A DNA stretch of 64,000 nucleotides. It comes from Rhodobacteraceae bacterium DSL-40 (GTDB taxonomy: Bacteria; Pseudomonadota; Alphaproteobacteria; Rhodobacterales; Rhodobacteraceae). This document shows, piece by piece, positions 11,327-18,763 of the stretch (positions are counted from its first letter, which is position 1; the number at the start of each line of letters is the position of its first letter). The DNA lies in NCBI GenBank assembly GCA_003258405.1, contig QKPN01000003.1, positions 310,001 through 374,000 on the forward strand. Direction: 5' to 3'. The notes beneath the pieces are model-generated. The model saw only the letters and a program-made list of their open reading frames with translations. It was not told where the DNA came from and made no database searches. Position numbers and translations under genes: made by a program.

Positions 11327-12763
11327 TCAGGCGCTTTTCTCGACGCTGTTCCAGCTCTCGAGCTTGCGATAGACCGTCGAGGGCGAAAGACCGAGGACCT
11401 TCGCTGCACGCGGGATGGATCCACCGCAGTGGCCGATCGTAGCCTCGATGAACTCCCGCTCCACCTCGGCAAGCGACAGACCGACGAGAGCCGCCACCCG
11501 GCTTTCGCTGGACGCCTCCTTGGGAGCTGCCGCCTGCCAAGGACCGCGGAGAGGTTCGACCCTGCGCGGCGCGGCTTCCTCCTCTTGCACCAATGCCAGC
11601 ATTTCGGAAGGAAGCATATCGGCGGTCACGAACGGGCCATCGTGCAACACAACTACATTGCGGATGACATTGAGCAGCTGGCGCACGTTGCCGGGCCAGG
11701 GATGATTGCGCAGGAGCCGCTCGGTCTCCGCATCAAAGCTCGTGAATCCCTTGCCTTCCTCCGCCGCGAAGGTTGCAAGGCTTGCGCGGGCGACATCGAG
11801 AATATCCGTAGGCCGCCCGCGAAGCGGCGGCATGTGGATGGGAACGACGTGCAGCCGGTAGTAGAGATCCTCGCGGAACCGTCCCGCGCGCACCTCGGCG
11901 AGAGGGTCGCGATTTGTCGCGCAGACGATACGCACATCCACCGGACGGGGCCGCGCCGCTCCCACTGGCTGAATCGTCGATGTCTGCAGGAAGCGCAGGA
12001 GTTTCGTCTGGAGCGAGAGATCCATCTCGCAAATCTCGTCGAGAAACAGCGTCCCACCATCGGCAATCGCCGCGGCCCCGGGTTTGTCGCAGAGCGCGCC
12101 GGTGAACGACCCCTTCAAATGCCCGAAGACCTCGGACTCAAGCAGATCCCGCGGAATTGCGGCGCAGTTCAACGGGACAAAGGGCTTCGAATGCCGTGTA
12201 GAGTTGGCGTGGATCGCCCGCGCGCAAACATCTTTGCCCGTGCCGCTCTCTCCGGTGATGAAGACGGTTGCCGTCGAGCGACCGATCGAGCGGATCATCC
12301 GGTAGATGCTTGCCATCGCCTCCGAGCTGCCGATAAAGCCCTCGAATCCTCCGCCTTCGGCCTCGGCGACAGGTTCCGCGGTCGGATCGTCGAGCGGTGT
12401 AGACGCGAGCGCATTCTGCACTGCATTGACGAAGCGGGAATCGTCGAAAGGCTTCACGAGAAAGTCGAACGCGCCCGCACGCATTGCCTGAACCGCACGA
12501 TAGATCGAGCCGTTCGCGGTGATCACGATCACCCGCACCTCCGGGGATGCGGCGCGAACCTGCTCGAGCAACTCGATGCCGTCCCCGTCCGGAAGCTGCA
12601 GATCCAGCAGCACAAGATGTGGCGCGGTCCTTTCGGCGAGCATCGTCCGGGCCTCGGCAAGAGAGTAGGCACATGTCACCTCAAGCCCGCTACGGATCAG
12701 CGCCTGACTGTAGACCATCGAGAGTGTCTCGGTGTCCTCGACCAGCAGTACGCGTCCCGCCAT
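11327..12763 (-). CDS. Sigma-54-dependent response regulator (LuxO/NtrC type)
   Basis: This 478-residue regulator has three parts: a receiver (1-120, phospho-acceptor Asp54 in LLDLQLPDG), an AAA+ activator domain (about 140-370; Walker A GESGTGKD, Walker B GGTLFLDE, arginine-finger region FREDLYYRLHV) and a Fis-type HTH at 430-470. The sigma-54 contact loop reads GSFTGA instead of GAFTGA. The overall sequence recalls LuxO and NtrC. It lies 3 bases after the kinase-HPt gene, which should be its phosphodonor. Target promoters are unknown; I did not find a convincing -24/-12 site nearby. Confidence 0.92.
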   Translation of the reverse strand: MAGRVLLVEDTETLSMVYSQALIRSGLEVTCAYSLAEARTMLAERTAPHLVLLDLQLPDGDGIELLEQVRAASPEVRVIVITANGSIYRAVQAMRAGAFDFLVKPFDDSRFVNAVQNALASTPLDDPTAEPVAEAEGGGFEGFIGSSEAMASIYRMIRSIGRSTATVFITGESGTGKDVCARAIHANSTRHSKPFVPLNCAAIPRDLLESEVFGHLKGSFTGALCDKPGAAAIADGGTLFLDEICEMDLSLQTKLLRFLQTSTIQPVGAARPRPVDVRIVCATNRDPLAEVRAGRFREDLYYRLHVVPIHMPPLRGRPTDILDVARASLATFAAEEGKGFTSFDAETERLLRNHPWPGNVRQLLNVIRNVVVLHDGPFVTADMLPSEMLALVQEEEAAPRRVEPLRGPWQAAAPKEASSESRVAALVGLSLAEVEREFIEATIGHCGGSIPRAAKVLGLSPSTVYRKLESWNSVEKSA

Positions 12764-12766
12764 TTT

Positions 12767-14329
12767 TTATCCTCTCGCCTTTTGCAGTTCATCCGAAACG
12801 AACATGATCGCCCGGTCCAGTTCCGCGATACACCGCCGGACCAGGTCAGGAAGCCCGCTCGTATCGCTCTCATGCGCAGCGGCATTCACCGAGCGCGCCG
12901 AAGCAAGGAGCCGGTTTGCCCCGACGGCCCCACCAACCGAAATCAGGATATGCGAAGCCGCGCGGATCGGCTGAATATTGAGTGGAGTGAGCGCCGCCTG
13001 GAGATCGTCGCGCGCATTCGCGAGATCGGCGAGCACCTTCTCAAGCAGCTCTTCCATCATCTCGCCACCGATTGCGCCGACAAGCGCGTCGTAAACATCG
13101 CGGTCGATACTTGCGGGCTCCGGCACTTTCACCGCCATCACTTCTTCCTGCCCCTGCGCAGCGACGGCACTGGTCAAGTGGGCCGAAAGGCTGCGGCCGA
13201 GATCCTTGATCCCCGTGATCGGCTTCGAGATAAGTCCATTGGCCCCAGCCTCGGCAATCCGGTCCCGATGCTCACGCAAGGCATAGGCGGTGAGCGCGAC
13301 GATCGGAGTGCGGGATCGCTCGTCCGGCAGAGCCCGGATCGCCCGAATGACATCAAGCCCCGACAGTCGTGGCATTTCGATATCGACGATCACCAGATCG
13401 TATTCGTCCTCGGCAAAGGCCTCGAGTGCCTCGACACCGTCTGAGCAGACCTTCACTCGCGCTTTCAGAGCTTCGAGCATCTGGCTTGCCACCATCTGAT
13501 TGGTCGGATTGTCCTCGGCGAGAAGGACGCGACTGCCGGCAAGGGCCGGAAAATTCGCGGCGGGCTCAATCGAGGGCCGCGTCACTTCGGTTGCCACACT
13601 CCGAATACAAAGGCGTTCAGGCAACCAGATCGCCGCAATGGCGCCGCCTTCCGGTCGATTGCGAAGCGAGAAGCGCCCGCCCAGTTCAGAGGCAAGAGCC
13701 TTGACGATCTGCAGGCCCAGTCCATGCTTCTCGTCTCCCTGCAGTCGCGCCCCGAACCCCGGACGCGACACCGTACGCAATACGGCATCGGATACCCCTG
13801 GCCCACTGTCACGCACGAAGAAGTCGAGTCCGCCTTGAGCAGACCGTGACATCTGCACCTTCACTTCCCCCGCTTCCGCGTGTCGAAGCGCGTTGGAAAT
13901 GAGATTTCCGATCATCCGTGAAAGGTCGATCATCGCGCAGTCGAGCGCTGCGGGGACATCATTCCCCACAACCACCTCGAGTGAAGCGCCACGCGCTCGC
14001 GCTTCGCCCTCCCAACGATTTACGAGAAAGTTGCGATACTCGTGCAGATCCACATAGTCGTGCAGCGGATCGAAGTCATCCACGGACTCGTCATGTCCGA
14101 TCACCTGTTCGATCAGCGAAACCAGTACCCTTGACGCAGCTCGGGCCCGCTCCACCTGCATTGCGGCTTCCGCAGGCAGGGAGACCACATCGATCAGAGC
14201 CATTCCACCGACGACGCCATTGAGGGCTGTGCGTATGTCATGGGTCAGCATTGCCGTGTCGGCGTCGCAGGACAACAGGCTGTCTTGCCTGAAATTCTTG
14301 CGAGAAAAGCCTGTTTCTAGCGCTGTCAT
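12767..14329 (-). CDS. Soluble hybrid histidine kinase with receiver and HPt domains
   Basis: This 520-residue protein has no membrane segment or separate sensor domain. In order it has a dimerization/phospho-acceptor helix (His30 in LTHDIRTALNGVVGG), an ATPase domain (N box NLISNALRHAE, G1 DSGPG, G2 KHGLGL), a receiver (about 265-385, Asp316 in VIVDIEMP) and an HPt domain whose His460 lies in AASHILISVGGAVGANRL. It can therefore carry a full His-Asp-His chain and pass phosphate to the sigma-54 regulator encoded 3 bases downstream. Because it lacks a sensor, its input probably comes from the membrane protein encoded just upstream. Confidence 0.92.
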   Translation of the reverse strand: MTALETGFSRKNFRQDSLLSCDADTAMLTHDIRTALNGVVGGMALIDVVSLPAEAAMQVERARAASRVLVSLIEQVIGHDESVDDFDPLHDYVDLHEYRNFLVNRWEGEARARGASLEVVVGNDVPAALDCAMIDLSRMIGNLISNALRHAEAGEVKVQMSRSAQGGLDFFVRDSGPGVSDAVLRTVSRPGFGARLQGDEKHGLGLQIVKALASELGGRFSLRNRPEGGAIAAIWLPERLCIRSVATEVTRPSIEPAANFPALAGSRVLLAEDNPTNQMVASQMLEALKARVKVCSDGVEALEAFAEDEYDLVIVDIEMPRLSGLDVIRAIRALPDERSRTPIVALTAYALREHRDRIAEAGANGLISKPITGIKDLGRSLSAHLTSAVAAQGQEEVMAVKVPEPASIDRDVYDALVGAIGGEMMEELLEKVLADLANARDDLQAALTPLNIQPIRAASHILISVGGAVGANRLLASARSVNAAAHESDTSGLPDLVRRCIAELDRAIMFVSDELQKARG

Positions 14330-14427
14330 CTTTTCCTCAGCGGCTTAACCTGACCAGCCGCGACTCCGCCCCACAACACGTCACAGTTGAAATAAACCGA
14401 ACAGTTTCATCGTATGATACACTAGGG

Positions 14428-14444
14428 TTTTGCGAATAGCAAAA
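14428..14444. repeat. Inverted repeat between the two kinase genes
   Basis: TTTTGC-GAATA-GCAAAA is a perfect 6-base inverted repeat in the 133-base gap between the membrane kinase and the soluble hybrid kinase. It could be an operator or a weak hairpin. It resembles the TTTGCAAA/TGCGAATTGC family of motifs found near pccB and pccR. Confidence 0.4.
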
Positions 14445-14462
14445 GGCTTTGCAGTATGAGAT

Positions 14463-16100
14463 TCAGGACGCCATTCTGTCGAGAATACGGCTGCGCAGAC
14501 GTCCCATGTCGCTCGGACTCTCCACAACATCGTCGAAGGCGTTGGGGGTTGCTGGCAAACCAAGCGAAATGAAAAGCGCATCGGGATTGGCACCGCGCAG
14601 GCGCGCCATAAGGGTTTCCTCGCCGATGCAGCCGATATCCACGAGGACGATATCGGCCGGCCCTGTGTCTCCTTCATCGACGAAGACCACCCGCTCCGAC
14701 TTCAGCCCCGCCTTGTAGATGGTTGCGAGCGCCACCGAGCGGGTTTCGAGCAGGACACGTACATTGCTGACAGCAACAACTTCGGCGGGAATTTTCACCT
14801 GGATCGCGCGACGGCCTGAGTCGCTGCCCTCGAGACGCAGCGTGCCGCTGCAAGCCGCTATCAGACCGCGGGCGATCAGCGGGCGCAGCGCATCGGCAGA
14901 AACCTGGTCTGGTGCAAGATCCCCGAGCCCCATGAGAAGGTCGAGCTTCCAGTCGACCGCCGGCATGTTGAGCGCGAGACAGATCTCGATGACAAGGTTC
15001 TCGCCATCATGCCGGAATATGAGCTCCACGCAATCGGGGCCGGTGGCCTCCAAGACGTATTCGCATAGGTGAACAATGATCTGCCGAATACGATCGAGAT
15101 CGCCGCAGACCCGCTCGGGTGTGCCGGGAATCACCCGGATCTGCATCGCGGACGCGCCGTCTGAGGTAAGAGACATTCCGGCCGATGCAGCCAGAGTGGT
15201 CAGCGCGAAAGGCTCCGGCTTCAGGCGGAAACGGCCGTCCTGCATTTCCCCATAGTCAAGCAATCCGGCCAGCATCTGCAGCATCGACTGCCCGCAGCTC
15301 TTGGCCTGGTCGACGAGGCGCTGTTGGCCTGATGCAAGATTGCTTTGCCCGAGCAGGGCAAGAGGGCCGAGGATGCCGTTGAGCGGATTGCGAAGCTCAT
15401 GGCTCATCATCGACAGGAAGCGCGATTTTGCCCGGCTCGACAGCTCGGCCGAATCCGCGAGGCGGCGGTTCATGTCAACGAGGTGGCGCTGCCGTCGGTT
15501 CTCACGCAGGATCATTGCGAGCGCAAATACACTCAACAACACGGCGGCAAGACTGATCGCACCTGTGGTCTGCGAGCTCGACTGGATTCTGTCCCGTAAC
15601 GAGGCGCTGGCGGCAGTATCGGCCCGCACAACCCGAAGCGTGTAGAAGCGCAACTCCTGCTGCAGCGCCTGAAGCTTGGCAAGGATCGCCTGGATTGTCG
15701 CCGTATCATGCGGATCCAGACTACTCAGGACAGGATCCACTTCCTCCAGGTAGGAACTGATTGCCGCGAGAGAGCCGTGACCCTCATCATACTGGCGCAT
15801 CAGCTCTCCAACGCGGCCCTTGCCCATCATGAAGACCCGGCTCCAGAGGATGTCAAAGCGGTCAAGGGCGGTATCTAGCGCCTCTTCAGTCTGGACGACA
15901 CCGAGCGTCGCCATGCTGAGCTGGAAACGGAGAAGCTCCACCTCCATCTGCGTCGCAGACCAGAGGATATTGTCCTGGCTGATAACCCGGAGATTGTCGA
16001 CATCGCGGCGGATTGAAAGGAAACCGAGCGCGACAAAACCGGCCATCGCCAGAAGAACTGTCAGGCCAACATATTTCGGAACGGGTCGCATCGCAGTCAC
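14463..16100 (-). CDS. Membrane histidine kinase-like protein with degenerate ATP site
   Basis: The 545-residue protein has TM helices at about 11-30 and 180-198 enclosing a helical periplasmic sensor of some 150 residues. A normal H box follows (His234 in MMSHELRNPLNGILG). The ATPase region has lost its signatures: the N box position reads HLCEYVLEAT, with neither conserved Asn, and the G1 region reads EICLALNMP, without DxGxG. A receiver-like C-terminus (about 440-545) keeps VLVDIG but lacks the acidic pair. It overlaps the upstream secreted-protein gene by 4 bases. It may be a pseudokinase that controls the downstream hybrid kinase by phosphate transfer or contact. Confidence 0.85.
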   Translation of the reverse strand: MTAMRPVPKYVGLTVLLAMAGFVALGFLSIRRDVDNLRVISQDNILWSATQMEVELLRFQLSMATLGVVQTEEALDTALDRFDILWSRVFMMGKGRVGELMRQYDEGHGSLAAISSYLEEVDPVLSSLDPHDTATIQAILAKLQALQQELRFYTLRVVRADTAASASLRDRIQSSSQTTGAISLAAVLLSVFALAMILRENRRQRHLVDMNRRLADSAELSSRAKSRFLSMMSHELRNPLNGILGPLALLGQSNLASGQQRLVDQAKSCGQSMLQMLAGLLDYGEMQDGRFRLKPEPFALTTLAASAGMSLTSDGASAMQIRVIPGTPERVCGDLDRIRQIIVHLCEYVLEATGPDCVELIFRHDGENLVIEICLALNMPAVDWKLDLLMGLGDLAPDQVSADALRPLIARGLIAACSGTLRLEGSDSGRRAIQVKIPAEVVAVSNVRVLLETRSVALATIYKAGLKSERVVFVDEGDTGPADIVLVDIGCIGEETLMARLRGANPDALFISLGLPATPNAFDDVVESPSDMGRLRSRILDRMAS

Positions 16101-16609
16101 TGTGCTTCGATACGAACCACCTGCCAGATCAGACGCGTGATATAGACCGGATCACCGCGAAGTTCGGCATGGTCGGAGATGGGATACATCAACCAGAGCG
16201 GTCCCTTGTCGCGGCGCCCGAGTTTCTTTCCGTCGACCTCCATGGCAAGAATGGCATTGTAGCGCCGGAAATCGCTTGCCGGAATGTCGACATAATAATC
16301 GTTGGCTGCGATGAACCGAAGGCTCTTGGCCCGTTCGAGTCCAAGGTGCTCGAGCACGTCGAGCACGAGAGGTCCGCGATAAGTGGCCTCGCCGTCGGTA
16401 AACTCGTTGCTCGTGACGATCGTGGACTGTGGCAGCGCCTCGAGTTCGGCCATGGAAAACTCGACGGTCTCCGTCCCGCTGGGGGTCGGCCTGCTCAGGA
16501 CCAGAGCCGGGCGCGCGGCGCTCGCCTCCGACTGTGGAAGCAGCAGCACGAAGAACGCCGAGAGGATGAGAGGACTGATCCTTCTGGCGATCAAAGCAGG
16601 GGATGACAC
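16097..16609 (-). CDS. Exported molybdopterin-fold (SUOX-like) protein, probable sensor partner
   Basis: This 170-residue protein has an N-terminal signal/anchor segment (about residues 10-32) followed by one sulfite-oxidase-like fold domain, with FSMAELEALPQ, TYRGPLVLDVLEHLGL, NDYYVDIPASDF and GPLWLMYPISDH. True sulfite oxidases ligate molybdenum with a conserved cysteine, but this protein contains no cysteine. It is therefore unlikely to be a molybdoenzyme and more likely a periplasmic ligand-binding or sensing domain. The start is GTG with AGGAG 8 bases upstream. It overlaps the membrane kinase gene by 4 bases, a strong sign that the two products act together. Confidence 0.8.
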   Translation of the reverse strand: MSSPALIARRISPLILSAFFVLLLPQSEASAARPALVLSRPTPSGTETVEFSMAELEALPQSTIVTSNEFTDGEATYRGPLVLDVLEHLGLERAKSLRFIAANDYYVDIPASDFRRYNAILAMEVDGKKLGRRDKGPLWLMYPISDHAELRGDPVYITRLIWQVVRIEAQ

Positions 16610-16781
16610 GAAACATGCTCCTAATCTTCGCCGCGACCCGAAAACGAGGCAGAGATGCCACTCTCTCCACTCCAGACACTCAGAGCAACATCTATGCCAA
16701 GTTGATATCGCGATTCCTTGATAATCGCAAAGGTAGTTCCGCTCAGCCCCCTCTTATTCTGCGAAAAAGCGCGGCGCCGCC

Positions 16782-16796
16782 GTCGCAAATTGCGAC
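16782..16796. repeat. Perfect 7-bp inverted repeat upstream of the sensory operon
   Basis: GTCGCAA-A-TTGCGAC lies 173 bases before the molybdopterin-fold gene and 40 bases after the prpE stop. No T-run follows on either strand, so it looks more like an operator than a terminator. Its core CGCAAATTGCG resembles the motifs near pccB and pccR. Confidence 0.45.
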
Positions 16797-16835
16797 AGCA
16801 AAGCGCCACGCCCATCTCCCGTGGATCCTCAGACG

Positions 16836-18731
16836 TCAGCCGTGCTGAGCATAACCGATCGAGGAAAGCGTTTCTTCGATCTCTCCCAGGATCGCCGGAT
16901 CATCAATGGTGGCAGGCATCTTGTAGTCTTGGCCATCCGCAATCCTGACCATGATGCCACGCAGGATCTTGCCGGATCTGGTTTTCGGAAGACGATCCAC
17001 GACAACGGCGGTCTTGAATGCCGCCACCGGGCCAATCTTTTCGCGTACGAGCTTCACGCATTCCTTCCGGATCTCCTCCGGATCGCGATCGCATCCCTTG
17101 TTGAGGCAAAGAAAGCCCATCGGCAACTGCCCCTTGAGCGCGTCAGAAACGCCAATCACCGCGCATTCCGCAACGTCCGGATGGCTGGCAAGAACTTCCT
17201 CCATCGCCCCCGTTGAAAGCCGATGGCCTGCAACGTTAATGACATCGTCGGTTCGCGCCATGATCGCGAGATATCCGTCCGCGTCGATAACGCCCGCATC
17301 TCCGGTCTCGTAGTAGCCAGGGAAGGTTGTGAGATAGGAGCTGATATAGCGCTTTTCGGCATTCCAGAGCGTCGAAAGCGTTCCCGGCGGCATCGGAAGC
17401 TTGATGACAACGGCTCCGAGTTCGCCGGCCGGAATCGGATGGCCTTCATCATTCAGGATCTGCACATCGTAGCCCGGCATCGCCATCGTCGGCGAGCCAA
17501 GCTTGATCGGCAGGAGCTCGATCCCAGCCGGGTTCGCTGCGATGGCCCAACCGGTCTCTGTCTGCCACCAATGGTCGATGACAGGCACCTTCACATGGTC
17601 CTGTGCCCAGACGATCGTATCAGGATCGGCGCGTTCTCCCGCAAGGAAGAGGAACTTGAGCGAGGAAAGATCATATTTCTTCACAAATTCGCCGGCCGGG
17701 TCTTCACGCTTGATGGCTCTGAAGGCGGTGGGCGCGGTGAAGAAGCTCTTGACGCGGTATTCCTCGATCACACGCCAGAACGTACCCGCATCAGGCGTGC
17801 CTACAGGCTTGCCCTCAAAGACAATGGTCGTGGCGCCAGCCAAAAGGGGAGCGTAGCAGATGTAGGAATGCCCGACGACCCAGCCCACGTCGGAGGCACT
17901 CCAGAACACGTCGCCCGCCTCGATGTCGTAGATCGCCTTCATGGTCCACATGAGCGAGACCATGTAGCCGGCGGTCGGCCGCACGACGCCCTTGGGTTGT
18001 CCGGTCGTTCCAGAGGTATAGAGAATGTAGAGCGGATCCATGCCGCCCACGGGCACGCAGGGCGCAGGCTCCGCGGATGCGACGAATGCATCCCAGGCGT
18101 AGTCGCGCCCTTCGACCAAGGGAGCCTCGACCTGCGGCCTCTGCAGCACCACGCAGAACTCGGGCTTGTGACTGGAAAGCTCGATCGCCTGGTCCACCAT
18201 CGGCTTGTAGGCGATGACACGGCCAGGCTCGATCCCGCAGGACGATGCAATTATCGCCTTCGGCTTTGCGTCCTCGATACGGACCGCGAGCTCGGGCGCG
18301 GCGAATCCCCCGAAGACTACAGAGTGGACTGCGCCGATGCGGGCGCAGGCAAGCATTGCGACAAGGGCCTCGGGCACCATCGGCATGTAGACGATAACAC
18401 GGTCTCCCTTGCCGACGCCCTTTGCCGAGAGAGCACCGGCGAGGCGCGACGTCTGCTCGAGGAGCTCGGCATAGGTCAGCTTGCCTTTGGCGCCGGTGAT
18501 CGGGCTATCGTAGATAATGGCAACCCGATCACCGTTCCCTGCTTCGACATGCCGGTCCACGGCATTGTGGCAAGCATTGCACACACCGTCGGCAAACCAT
18601 CCGTAGAGGGGCGGGTTAGTGTCATCGAGCGCCTTCGTCGGCGGTGTCACCCAGTCGATGGTATCGGCCGCTTTCAGCCAGAACCCTTCAGGATCGGACT
18701 TCCAGCCCTCGTAGACGTCGCGATAGCTCAT
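16836..18731 (-). CDS. prpE: Propionyl-CoA synthetase
   Basis: The 631-residue AMP-forming ligase activates propionate to propionyl-CoA. Motifs are YTSGTTGQPKGVVR (P-loop), WWQTETGW, the GYYETGDAG hinge region and the catalytic lysine in KTRSGKILRG. The N-terminus (SYRDVYEGWKSDPEGFW) and HSVVFGGFA are typical of PrpE/acetyl-CoA synthetases; overall it fits PrpE. It lies 32 bases after maeB, downstream of methylmalonyl-CoA mutase. This fits the first step of propionate assimilation by the methylmalonyl-CoA route. Confidence 0.92.
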   Translation of the reverse strand: MSYRDVYEGWKSDPEGFWLKAADTIDWVTPPTKALDDTNPPLYGWFADGVCNACHNAVDRHVEAGNGDRVAIIYDSPITGAKGKLTYAELLEQTSRLAGALSAKGVGKGDRVIVYMPMVPEALVAMLACARIGAVHSVVFGGFAAPELAVRIEDAKPKAIIASSCGIEPGRVIAYKPMVDQAIELSSHKPEFCVVLQRPQVEAPLVEGRDYAWDAFVASAEPAPCVPVGGMDPLYILYTSGTTGQPKGVVRPTAGYMVSLMWTMKAIYDIEAGDVFWSASDVGWVVGHSYICYAPLLAGATTIVFEGKPVGTPDAGTFWRVIEEYRVKSFFTAPTAFRAIKREDPAGEFVKKYDLSSLKFLFLAGERADPDTIVWAQDHVKVPVIDHWWQTETGWAIAANPAGIELLPIKLGSPTMAMPGYDVQILNDEGHPIPAGELGAVVIKLPMPPGTLSTLWNAEKRYISSYLTTFPGYYETGDAGVIDADGYLAIMARTDDVINVAGHRLSTGAMEEVLASHPDVAECAVIGVSDALKGQLPMGFLCLNKGCDRDPEEIRKECVKLVREKIGPVAAFKTAVVVDRLPKTRSGKILRGIMVRIADGQDYKMPATIDDPAILGEIEETLSSIGYAQHG

Positions 18732-18763
18732 GTTTCTCCCCCTTCAATAAATTTTACCGGTAG

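Noticed and set aside
11429-13444. 671-codon open frame opposite the sigma-54 activator and hybrid kinase
   Set aside because: Spans two real genes in antisense and shows no domain.
16610-16835. Intrinsic terminator for prpE
   Set aside because: The inverted repeat there has no T-run and could form only a short stem; an operator is more likely.
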